11,662 nucleotides of DNA, taken from the NCBI GenBank assembly GCA_015655365.1, contig JAATFE010000037.1, forward strand, positions 1 through 11,662. The letters run 5' to 3'. The DNA is from Terriglobales bacterium. Lineage in GTDB: Bacteria > Acidobacteriota > Terriglobia > Terriglobales > Acidobacteriaceae. Below the pieces are notes generated by a model. It saw nothing but the letters and a program-made list of their open reading frames with translations, was not told the origin of the DNA and ran no database searches. Made by a program: the position numbers and the translations under genes. Of the stretch, positions 5,271 through 11,662 are shown piece after piece (position 1 is the first letter of the stretch; every line of letters begins with the position of its first letter).

Positions 5271-6290
5271 TTAGATCTTTACCGAAGCGGCGCGCGGAGA
5301 GATCCCGCTCAGTTCGGCGGCGCGGGCTTCGGCGTAGGCGGCTGCGCCCAGCAGGGCGGCGCGGCTTTCCAGGATGACACGGACCGGCATGTTGACCAGC
5401 AACTGGCTCAGGCGGCCCTTGTCGGTGAAGGCCTTCATGAAAGTGCCGTCCTTGAGCTTTTCCAGGATGCGGGGGGCTATGCCGCCGCCGACATAGAGAC
5501 CGCCAACCGAAAGCACCTTGAGCGCCAGGTTGGCCGACTCGGCGCCGTAGGCGGAGACGAACATGTCCAGAGCCTTCTCGCAGATCTCGCTCTTGGCCGC
5601 CAGGGCCAGTTCGGTGATCACCACGTTGGGGTCTCCCTGGGCCATGCGCTCGGCCAGCCAGGCCGGCTCTTCCACGCCGCGAACCTCGCGGAGAAACTCG
5701 TAGATGTTGGTCAGGCCCATGCCGCTGACGATCCGCTCAAAGCTGATGCGGCCGTTGTACTTCTGCTTGAGGAAGCGAAGCAGGTCGATTTCGTCCTCGT
5801 TGCGCGGCGCGTAGTCCGCATGGCCGCCCTCGGAGGGATAGGGGGTATGGCTGTGGCCGTTCCACACCAGGAAGCCTTCGCCCAGGCCGGTTCCGGCCGC
5901 AATCAGGGCGCGGTTGCCCATCTGGCTGGCGTCGCCCTCGCTCAAGGTGAAGATCTGGTCGGCGGAAAGCTCGGCAATGCCGTAGCCGTTGGCCTCCAGG
6001 TCGTTGATCAGGAAGACATGCTGGATTCCGAGCCCGGCAGCCAGTTCGCGGCTGTCCAGGGTCCAAGGCAGGTTGGTGAGGCGCAGACGGCCGTCGCGCA
6101 CCGGTCCCGGCACGCCGAAACACGCAGCCGTTACTTTTTCCGCCCCGAGAAATTCGGTGACGATCTCTTCCAGTCCGGAGTATTCTTTGGCTGGATACTG
6201 TTTATCGCGGGTGTACCCGAGCTTTCCATTGATAAAGTCATACAGCGCCAGGTGTACTTTGGTGCCGCCTACATCGCCCGCCAGAATCAT
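5271..6290 (-). CDS. glk: Glucokinase
   Basis: The 339-residue protein phosphorylates glucose to glucose-6-phosphate with ATP in the cytoplasm, and belongs to the Glk family (PF02685). The ATP-binding start is LAGDVGGTK (residues 3-11). Then come CFGVPGPV (58-64), NLPWTLD (73-79), INDLEANG with the catalytic-base candidate D97, the adenosine-site loop AAGTGLGEG (131-139), SEGGHADYAP (153-162) and ERIVSGMGLTNIY (185-197), as in E. coli Glk. GGLYVGGGIAPRIL (263-276) is the C-terminal glycine-rich element. The start ATG at 6290 has GAGGG 5 bases upstream and overlaps the stop of the 6-phosphogluconolactonase gene by ATGA, so the two are translationally coupled. Length is close to the usual 320-340. 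A terminator follows at 5189-5250. Confidence 0.95.
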   Translation of the reverse strand: MILAGDVGGTKVHLALYDFINGKLGYTRDKQYPAKEYSGLEEIVTEFLGAEKVTAACFGVPGPVRDGRLRLTNLPWTLDSRELAAGLGIQHVFLINDLEANGYGIAELSADQIFTLSEGDASQMGNRALIAAGTGLGEGFLVWNGHSHTPYPSEGGHADYAPRNEDEIDLLRFLKQKYNGRISFERIVSGMGLTNIYEFLREVRGVEEPAWLAERMAQGDPNVVITELALAAKSEICEKALDMFVSAYGAESANLALKVLSVGGLYVGGGIAPRILEKLKDGTFMKAFTDKGRLSQLLVNMPVRVILESRAALLGAAAYAEARAAELSGISPRAASVKI

Positions 6291-7084
6291 CGTTCCCTCT
6301 CCAAAACCCCGCAACCCTCCGCATCTGTTGCGGGCAAAAATGCAGCTGCGGCCTTATCCAGAATCACAGTAAGTATACCGCTAACCGGCCATATCAACTG
6401 GCTGGGCAGCCGTTCCGCGTCGCGCGGTCCGGTGAAAACTTCCTTGACCATTTCCGCCTTGTCGGCCCCGGCGATCGAGAAGAAGACCGAACTGGCGCGG
6501 TTGATCACCGGCAAGGTCAGGGTGATCCGCCAAGTGTCTTTCTGGGGCACATGATTGGCGACAACCAGCCGGTTCGTCTCGTGAATTCCTTCAGTGAACG
6601 GGAACAGCGAGGCGGTGTGGCCGTCGTCGCCCATTCCCAGCGCCACCAGGTCGAAGCGCGGCATCTCGGCGCCCTCCAGACGGAAGCTGTTGCGCAACTC
6701 CGACTCGTAGCGGTCCGCGGCTACCTCCGGCGGGAGCTCGGCCTCAATGCGGTGAATCTGCTCAGGCGCCAGAGGCACGTGGTCCAGCAAGGACTCGCGC
6801 ACCATGCGGTAGTTGCTTTCCGCGTCATCGGGAGGAACGGCTCGCTCGTCGACCCAATAGAGGTCCAGATTGTCCCAGGGCATGCGTGCGCGCCAAGGCT
6901 CATTGGGATCGGCCAACAACCGCATGGCGGCTTTGGGAGTGTTTCCGCCGCTGATGGCGATGCGCGCCCGGCCATTGCCGGCGACTGCTTCGCCCGCCAT
7001 TTCCACAAGATATTGCGTGGCCCGGCGAGCTAAAGCTGCCGCATCCGGTTCCACATAGTATTTGATTCCCAACTTCCTGGACAT
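6287..7084 (-). CDS. pgl: 6-phosphogluconolactonase
   Basis: The 265-residue protein hydrolyses 6-phosphogluconolactone to 6-phosphogluconate in the oxidative pentose phosphate or Entner-Doudoroff pathway. It is the DevB/SugarP_isomerase type (PF01182), not the beta-propeller YbhE type. Hallmarks are AISGGNTPK (43-51), YWVDERAVPPDDAESN (76-91), and GMGDDGHTASLFP (150-162). The sequence VPQKDTWRITLTLPVIN (179-195) is also typical. Cytoplasmic, with no signal peptide. The start ATG at 7084 follows GGGGGAG, about 9 bases upstream. The stop TGA overlaps the glucokinase ATG. Together the pair supplies glucose-6-phosphate and drives its oxidation. The usual partner zwf is not in this window, and the gene directly upstream on this strand is the unrelated TolC-like gene 260 bases away, so a promoter in 7085-7343 is expected, but none was clear. 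Confidence 0.93.
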   Translation of the reverse strand: MSRKLGIKYYVEPDAAALARRATQYLVEMAGEAVAGNGRARIAISGGNTPKAAMRLLADPNEPWRARMPWDNLDLYWVDERAVPPDDAESNYRMVRESLLDHVPLAPEQIHRIEAELPPEVAADRYESELRNSFRLEGAEMPRFDLVALGMGDDGHTASLFPFTEGIHETNRLVVANHVPQKDTWRITLTLPVINRASSVFFSIAGADKAEMVKEVFTGPRDAERLPSQLIWPVSGILTVILDKAAAAFLPATDAEGCGVLERER

Positions 7085-7343
7085 GGCTTTCGGCTCCCCC
7101 GATCACATTACTCTACTAGATCGATCCCCCTATGAATGTGCCTTTTCAGGCATCGAGCAAGGGGACATTTTCTTGAGAATAATGCACTTGAGGGCAGTGG
7201 CTTGGGGTAGATCAATCGTAGAACCGCTCCGGCGAGAACGAAGCGGGTGCCTGAAGCGAATAACTCTTGCGCATTTGCAGCGATGTAGCTTCTACACCCA
7301 GGCACAGCGATCGGGTCCGGGCCAAAGCGCCGTGAAGCCGCGC
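7085..7343. other. Intergenic spacer with weak hairpins, no clear gene
   Basis: This region follows the TolC-family gene and precedes pgl on the minus strand. It has a TGCCT/AGGCA stem (7139-7152) with a TTTC loop and a small TGTAG/CTACA stem near 7286-7298. No T-run follows a strong stem, so no terminator for the TolC gene was identified. On the minus strand a sequence resembling TTGCTC with a poor -10 is the best promoter-like match for pgl. An open frame at 7108-7305 (minus) looks non-coding. Confidence 0.45.
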
Positions 7344-8795
7344 CTACTGGCCCAGATAAACCTTGTATTGCTGCTCCAAAATGCCCGCCGACTTGGCCAG
7401 CGCCAGTTTCGCCAAATTGTATTGGTAGAGACTTTCCACAAGATTGCTTTGCGCCGAGGCCAGCGTGGACTGCGCCGTAACCAGGGGCAGGTTGTCGTCC
7501 ACGCCAGCGGTGACGCGATCCGTCTCGTCCGCCAGGGCGCGGGTGGTCAGTTCCACGTTGGACCGGGCCACTTCCACCAGCTTGTTGGTTGCGTCCACGT
7601 CCAGCAGCGCCGAGCGCACCTGGAATTCGATGTTGCCGCGCAGGTCGGCCAGTTGCGCGTCGACGGCGGCCAAGCGAGCCTGGGCCGTTTCCGCATCGCC
7701 GCGCAATTTGGCTTCGCGGAAAAGCGGCACGCTCAAGTTGCCCTGGGCTGTGAAGTTTCCGTGCGATCCGGCTCCACCTACCTGGCTGATGCTGTAGTAG
7801 CCGCCAAAACTCAGGCTGGGCAGCCGCTGGCTGCGATAGGCTGCATGAATGGCCTTGTACTCCACGACCTGATTCTGCAGCATCCGGTAGTCCTGGCGGT
7901 TCTGGTAGGCAACGGCGCGCACCTCGTCCGGGGTTTGCGTGGCCAAGTCGCTGTAGGGCGCCGGGTCGGAGAGCGCAATCTTCTGGCCGGGATCGACGCC
8001 GATCTCGCGCTTGAGCAGGATCAGGTTCTTTTCCAGGCTGTTTTGGGCGGCGATCAGGGCCTGCTGCTGCGCTTGCAGTTCCACCTTCGCCCGCAGTTCG
8101 TCGAGATTGGATGCGGTGCCTGCCTCGTGCTTGGCGTGAGCCTGATCCAGCAGCACCTGGTCGGACGCCAAAAGCGATTTGGCATTATCCACCTCGCTGG
8201 CGGCGGCTATGGCATGCAAATAGGCCGAGGCCACCTGCTGCACCACTTCGTTCCGGGCCGAGGTCTTTTCGAAATACGCGGCCCTCTCGGCGGCTCCCGC
8301 GGCCTTCCAACCGGCGATGACAGGGCCGGAAAAGAGCGTCTGCGCAAAGTGAATTTGGCCCTCGGTCAGGTCGTCGCGGGTGATGTTGGAGAGGCCCGCG
8401 GGCAGCACCCCGCCCGGAAATAGCGGCGTGAACATGGCGATGACGCTCGGCCCAAAGCCCAGCGCGGAGAGGTCGTTCTGGTGCACGCCGCGGTCCGCGG
8501 TCAGGGTAATGGTGGGCAGAAAGTTCTGTAGCGCCTGGTTCTTTTGGCCCTGAAGCGACTTTTCGTCGTTTTCGGCTTCCTTCAGGCCCAGGTTGGTCTC
8601 CAGGCCCCGGCGCACGGCCTCGTCCAGCGAAAGCTTCAAGGTCTCGTCGCTGACCTTGCCGGCGGTGACGCTGCCCAAAAAGGGGTTGGTGGCAGAAGTC
8701 GGGTTGGGCGCCTGCGCCGCCACGCCGGCGCAGGCCAGGGCGAGAACCGAAAGAGACACCGGCGTCAGCGCCAGGTGATAGAAAAAATGTCGCAT
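7344..8795 (-). CDS. TolC-family outer membrane efflux protein
   Basis: The 483-residue protein starts at ATG 8795. A signal peptide covers 1-28 (core LTPVSLSVLALACAG, cleavage near VAA-QA). It has the two-repeat architecture of outer membrane efflux proteins (PF02321). Repeat 1 begins at LKLSLDEAVRRGLETNLGL (about 53-71) and covers helices to about 268. Repeat 2 runs about 289-475, with QNRQDYRMLQNQV (298-310) and RLPSLSFGGYYS (324-335). Long Ala/Gln-rich helices and VPLFREAKLRGDAETAQA are typical. It forms the trimeric exit duct for a tripartite pump or type I secretion system. No membrane-fusion or inner-membrane pump gene is visible, so its partners are elsewhere or unknown. The frame is open upstream to 8924, but ATG 8795 puts the signal peptide at the terminus; a GTG at 8804 is an alternative. 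The gene runs away from the sigma factor gene. Confidence 0.9.
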   Translation of the reverse strand: MRHFFYHLALTPVSLSVLALACAGVAAQAPNPTSATNPFLGSVTAGKVSDETLKLSLDEAVRRGLETNLGLKEAENDEKSLQGQKNQALQNFLPTITLTADRGVHQNDLSALGFGPSVIAMFTPLFPGGVLPAGLSNITRDDLTEGQIHFAQTLFSGPVIAGWKAAGAAERAAYFEKTSARNEVVQQVASAYLHAIAAASEVDNAKSLLASDQVLLDQAHAKHEAGTASNLDELRAKVELQAQQQALIAAQNSLEKNLILLKREIGVDPGQKIALSDPAPYSDLATQTPDEVRAVAYQNRQDYRMLQNQVVEYKAIHAAYRSQRLPSLSFGGYYSISQVGGAGSHGNFTAQGNLSVPLFREAKLRGDAETAQARLAAVDAQLADLRGNIEFQVRSALLDVDATNKLVEVARSNVELTTRALADETDRVTAGVDDNLPLVTAQSTLASAQSNLVESLYQYNLAKLALAKSAGILEQQYKVYLGQ

Positions 8796-9109
8796 CTTAT
8801 CCACTGTTCCTATTCTCTCAGATGATCCAAAGGGCGAGAGGATTCCGCCGCTGGACGGAAAGGCCACGGTCTCCCTTTTTCCGTGGATGAGGCTTTCTCC
8901 CCCTGCGGCAGAGTGGCGACGCAAAAGATGGGCACGGAGAGTTCGCTGCTTTCGCCTTCACCCGCTTTCTGAGCAGGCTCAGGAGGTTAGGCGGGACCAT
9001 GTCAAATTCCTCAACTTCTGCGGTGGGGCAACGCGTCCCTTGGCGGCTGGGGTAATTTGCAAAGTAATTACTATTGGCGCACGATTACGGTAAACTGGTT
9101 TACCGCGCA
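8796..9109. other. Divergent intergenic region between the TolC-like gene and the sigma factor gene
   Basis: The 314-base gap has no gene. It holds one hairpin, CCACGG/CCGTGG (about 8863-8885) with an 11-base loop, whose role is unknown. The right end (9052-9105) is rich in dyads and is listed separately. No confident promoter for the TolC-like gene was found on the minus strand. The central part (about 8890-9040) shows nothing notable. Confidence 0.5.
9052..9105 (+). promoter_or_regulatory. Cluster of dyads at the start of the sigma factor gene
   Basis: GTAATT occurs at 9052 and again at 9064, 12 bases apart, and the inverse AATTAC closes a dyad at 9066-9071. A perfect palindrome, CGGTAAAC-TG-GTTTACCG, occupies 9088-9105. 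It ends 4 bases before the likely ATG at 9110. As DNA it is a good operator shape. As RNA it forms a 7-bp stem with a CTGG loop right at the ribosome entry site, where no clear Shine-Dalgarno sequence is visible. A clean -35/-10 pair was not found. Confidence 0.45.
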
Positions 9110-9763
9110 ATGGAACGACTTCGCGTCACCACAAACGATCTCGCCAAGGCTTGTGCCCACTCCGCTGACGCAGCCGAGTGGGAAGAATTTTTGCGTCGCT
9201 GCGCCCCCTTGGCCTCGCTGGTTGCTCTGCGCGTTTGCCGGCTGTGGGTGAATACACCGTCTTCGGCAACGGTGGACGACATTGTGCAGGAAGTCTTTCT
9301 CAAGCTCTGCGAGCAAGAGCGCCGCATCCTGCGAACCTTCGAGCCCCGCGGCGAAGATTCCTTCCTGGGCCTCTTGCGCATTGTTTCCGCCTCGGTGGCC
9401 AACGATTACTTTCGCCGCATCTACTCCGCAAAGAGGGGTGGCAACGTGATCACCACCTCGCTGGTGGAGGATGCGCCGCAATCCGCTGTGGCCACCAACA
9501 ACCAGACCGCCCAGATGCATCGGGCTGTCCTGCTCTCCCAGATGGACGAGAAACTTCGCTCCGCGCCGGAAGTCATCGGCGAACGCGATCGCGCCCTGTT
9601 CTGGCTTTATTACCGGCAAGGTTTCACGGCCGAGGAGATTGCCGGACTGTCCGCTACGGGACTGACTCCCAAGGGGGTAGAGAGCGCGTTGCGGCGCGTG
9701 GCCACGTGGCTGCGCGGAGAAATGCAAGGACATAAGCCGCAAGACCAGGCCGAGCCAGGCTAA
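9110..9763 (+). CDS. ECF-like RNA polymerase sigma factor
   Basis: The protein has 217 residues from ATG 9110. It would direct RNA polymerase to a specific promoter set. Region 2 covers about 25-105: DDIVQEVFLKL (56-66) is the region 2.2 core-binding helix, and SFLGLLRIVSASVANDYFRR (84-103) fits regions 2.3-2.4, which melt and read the -10 element. Region 4 covers about 150-203: ERDRALFWLYYRQGFTAEEI then the helix-turn-helix end TPKGVESALRRVATWLR. The turn is two residues longer than in most ECF factors (GLSATGLTPKGVESAL). I associate this variant with Acidobacteriota sigma factors that sit next to TPR/CHAT proteins. Regions 1 and 3 are absent, as in ECF factors. A TTG at 9074 in the same frame would add 12 residues but lies after an in-frame stop at 9065 and has no ribosome binding site. 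The gene downstream likely encodes its anti-sigma factor. Confidence 0.82.
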   Translation: MERLRVTTNDLAKACAHSADAAEWEEFLRRCAPLASLVALRVCRLWVNTPSSATVDDIVQEVFLKLCEQERRILRTFEPRGEDSFLGLLRIVSASVANDYFRRIYSAKRGGNVITTSLVEDAPQSAVATNNQTAQMHRAVLLSQMDEKLRSAPEVIGERDRALFWLYYRQGFTAEEIAGLSATGLTPKGVESALRRVATWLRGEMQGHKPQDQAEPG

Positions 9764-9844
9764 AAAAGATGAAGTATCTAAGGAATAGATCGGGATTTGT
9801 GAAAGGAATATGGCACGCGACCTCGTTACCTAGAGAGTGCAGCT
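9764..9844 (+). other. Spacer with a 7-codon mini-ORF before the anti-sigma gene
   Basis: This 81-base spacer holds a mini-ORF at 9810-9833 encoding MARDLVT. It is preceded by AAAGGA (9802-9807) only 2 bases from its ATG and ends 11 bases before the ATG of the next gene. It could be a leader peptide coupling translation, or chance. A 28-codon frame (9769-9855) also overlaps the start of the next gene but has a poor ribosome binding site. Confidence 0.25.
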
Positions 9845-11662
9845 ATGAAAGATAATCTCAATCCGGGACACCGCTCGAGCGGCCGCGAAAATGCGCTTCC
9901 CCGCGCCTTGGAGGACCTTCTCGACGGTCTGTCCTCTGCCCCTGCCGCATCGAACGCGGACTCCACGGGTGCGCCAGCGGCAACCGCGACCGGTCCCTGT
10001 CCGGCGCCGAACGAGTGGAGCACCCTCGTCGCAGGGGAAGTGCGCCCTGCGGAAGTGAATGCCTTGCTGGCCCATGCGGCGGCTTGTCCGGCCTGCGCCG
10101 AGCGTCTGCGCAAATTTTCTTCCGGCCCCTCGCCGGAAGAGGCAGTCGAAGTAAGCCAACTGGCCTGGGCATCCCAGGAGTGGCAGCACCAAATGGCGGT
10201 TCAACTCGCCCATACTCCCCGCCAGCAAAAGCAAGTCAAAACCTGGTATTTGTGGACCGGCGCTGCCCTGGCCGCGTCCCTGGCCATCGCGATCGGGTTG
10301 ACCGCTTGGTGGCAGCATGTGAATACCCCGGAGCGTCTGCTGGCCGAGGCCTATACCCATTCGCGCATCTTCGAGTTGCGCATGCCCGGCGCGGCATTTG
10401 CCGAGGTCACTCCGGAATCGCATCTTCGCGGCAGCGCTACCGGACGGGAATCGTCCAGACTGCTGGATGCCCGCTCCCGCATCGAGCGCAAGCTTGAAAC
10501 CGCCCCCCAGGATCCGCACTGGCTTCAACTCGAAGCCCGCGCCGACGTGCTGGAAGAGAAATTCGATCCCGCCATCGACATTCTCGACCGCCTGCTTGCC
10601 TCCGGACCTGTAACTTCAAGTCTTTTGGCCGACGCCGCCGCCGCCTACTTTCAGCGCGGGGCGGCCAACGGCAGCGAAAACGATCGCGCTACGGCCCTGG
10701 ACTATCTGCGCCGCGCCGACGAACTGGCTCCCGACGAGCCGGTGATCCTCTTCAACGAAGCCGTAGCCATGGAAGATCGGGGCCAGGTGATGAATGCGGT
10801 CGAGACCTGGAACCGCTATGTGCGCTTCGAACGCGATCCTCGCTGGCTGGCCGAGGGCCGCCGCCGCCTGGAGATCCTGCAACAGAAGCTGAGCCAGTTG
10901 AAGAGCCATAGCAGCCGGATGGAGCAGCATCTGGCCTCTCCGCAGGCCATGCGCGCGCTGGCCGCCGATGCCGGAACCCTTGCCACTCTCGATGAGGAAT
11001 TCACCGGCACCCATCTGCCCCGCCTGCTCGATTCCGCTTTCCCTATGCCGGGAGATCGTTCGCGCGGGTCGCCGTGTGAGGAGAGCTGTCAGGCTGCCCG
11101 CACCCTGCTCCACGCCCTGGCCGCTTCTCTCCAACACAAGCATCAAGACCCTTGGCTCACCCAGTTTCTTCCTTCCGTTTCATCCCCCCCCGATCCGGTC
11201 TTCCTTCAAGCCTCCCATGCCCTGGCCCAGGCCATTGGCGAGGACTTGTTTGGCGATTACCCCGCCGGAGAGCAGTCGGCCCTGAAAGCCAGTCAGCTTT
11301 TTCATCGCCTCGGCAATGCCGCGGGAGAAGACCGCGCCGTCATCGAGCGGTCCTACGCATTGCAGCGCGCCTCCAAAATGAGCGCCTGCTATAGCGCGGT
11401 TCATCCCTTGCTGGGCCGCGACCCGCAGTTTGCCTGGATTCAGATTCACGCCCTCACGCAAGACACCCTCTGCGACCCCACTCCGGGAACCGGAGCGGAG
11501 AACAACGCCAATTTTCAACGTGCAGTGAGCCAGGCCCACGACCGCCACTATGGAATTCTCGAATTGCGGGCCAGGAACCTGTTGGGCGCACCGGCTGTCA
11601 ATTCCGGAGATGCCGAAGCCGCCTGGCAGATCTACCTCACGACGATTCGTGCCTTTTACGCC
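9845..11662 (+). CDS. Membrane-anchored zinc-finger anti-sigma-like protein with TPR repeats (runs off the window; probable CHAT domain beyond)
   Basis: 606 residues are visible, with no stop. The N-terminal cytoplasmic part has a zinc-binding anti-sigma signature: C52 then H77-AAA-C81-PA-C84 (HxxxCxxC), in the ZAS/zf-HC2 style. One membrane span follows at about 134-156 (WYLWTGAALAASLAIAIGLTAWW). Beyond it lie TPR-like helix pairs at about 205-342 (HWLQLEARADVLEEKFDPAI, LDYLRRADELAPDEP, LFNEAVAMEDRG). Later helices include GEQSALKASQLFHRLGNAAGE and SYALQRASKMSACYSAVHPL. This order matches Terriglobia proteins that I remember ending in a CHAT (caspase-like) protease domain, but that domain is outside the window. 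The gene is 81 bases downstream of the sigma factor, so it is probably the cognate anti-sigma factor. ATG 9845 is the only start in frame after the stop at 9800. A run of eight C lies at 11184-11191. Confidence 0.75.
   Translation, partial: MKDNLNPGHRSSGRENALPRALEDLLDGLSSAPAASNADSTGAPAATATGPCPAPNEWSTLVAGEVRPAEVNALLAHAAACPACAERLRKFSSGPSPEEAVEVSQLAWASQEWQHQMAVQLAHTPRQQKQVKTWYLWTGAALAASLAIAIGLTAWWQHVNTPERLLAEAYTHSRIFELRMPGAAFAEVTPESHLRGSATGRESSRLLDARSRIERKLETAPQDPHWLQLEARADVLEEKFDPAIDILDRLLASGPVTSSLLADAAAAYFQRGAANGSENDRATALDYLRRADELAPDEPVILFNEAVAMEDRGQVMNAVETWNRYVRFERDPRWLAEGRRRLEILQQKLSQLKSHSSRMEQHLASPQAMRALAADAGTLATLDEEFTGTHLPRLLDSAFPMPGDRSRGSPCEESCQAARTLLHALAASLQHKHQDPWLTQFLPSVSSPPDPVFLQASHALAQAIGEDLFGDYPAGEQSALKASQLFHRLGNAAGEDRAVIERSYALQRASKMSACYSAVHPLLGRDPQFAWIQIHALTQDTLCDPTPGTGAENNANFQRAVSQAHDRHYGILELRARNLLGAPAVNSGDAEAAWQIYLTTIRAFYA
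11184..11191 (+). repeat. C8 homopolymer inside the anti-sigma-like gene
   Basis: Eight consecutive C bases encode part of SSPPDP (about residues 446-451) of the long anti-sigma-like protein. A one-base slip here would truncate the protein before any C-terminal catalytic domain. Seven-base G/C runs also occur in the two VWA genes (1081-1087 and 1727-1733). In GC-rich DNA such runs may be chance. Confidence 0.9.

Noticed and set aside
5265..6554. Long open frame on the plus strand opposite glucokinase
   Set aside because: It mirrors the codon bias of glk, has no recognisable domain, and glk has every family motif on the other strand.
7108..7305. 65-codon open frame on the minus strand after the TolC-family gene
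   Set aside because: It has no ribosome binding site, an unusual composition, no family likeness and only a GTG start.
7062..8423. 453-codon open frame opposite the TolC-family gene
   Set aside because: It is antisense to a clear two-repeat efflux protein, has a Gln/Gly/Val/Leu-rich composition typical of shadow frames, and no motif.
9830..10528. Open frame on the minus strand opposite the anti-sigma-like gene
   Set aside because: It is antisense to a frame with a zinc motif, membrane span and TPR-like helices, and has no domain of its own.
1..11662. CRISPR array, tRNA, rRNA, transposase or phage genes
   Set aside because: No spaced direct repeats, conserved RNA landmarks or mobile-element proteins were seen in any region.

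Overview
The window looks like chromosomal DNA from an Acidobacteriota bacterium, probably class Terriglobia. The evidence is two secreted proteins with the VWA-type fold in the style of the Acidobacteria-specific VWFA family, a sigma factor paired with a zinc-finger/TPR anti-sigma-like protein, GC-rich coding sequence with GTG/TTG starts, and palindromic intergenic repeats. No transposase, phage gene, tRNA, rRNA or CRISPR array was seen.

Layout. (1) 51-2676: two divergent genes for secreted VWA-domain proteins, separated by an intergenic region holding an inverted element built of 7-bp tandem units. (2) 2677-3353: a repeat-bearing spacer with two REP-like palindromes, then a small helical protein of unknown function with its own sigma70-type promoter, ending at a bidirectional terminator. 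(3) 3402-3674: a small membrane-anchored protein on the minus strand. (4) 3837-5181: a strong promoter, a thioredoxin-type arsenate reductase, and a CPBP-family membrane protein that lacks the usual catalytic glutamates. A second bidirectional terminator follows. (5) 5271-7084, minus strand: 6-phosphogluconolactonase and glucokinase in a translationally coupled ATGA-overlap operon for glucose entry into glycolysis and the pentose phosphate pathway. (6) 7344-8795, minus strand: an outer-membrane TolC-family efflux protein without its pump partners in view. (7) 9110-11662, plus strand: an ECF-like sigma factor followed by a long protein with a zinc-finger anti-sigma motif, one membrane span and TPR-like helices. 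This protein runs off the window. From memory of similar Terriglobia proteins, it is expected to end in a CHAT (caspase-like) protease domain outside the window.

The most interesting candidate system is region 7: a sigma factor probably controlled by a membrane-anchored TPR protein that may also be a caspase-like protease. It is preceded by a perfect 18-bp palindrome at the sigma-factor start. The C-terminal domain is not visible, so the protease part is a prediction only.
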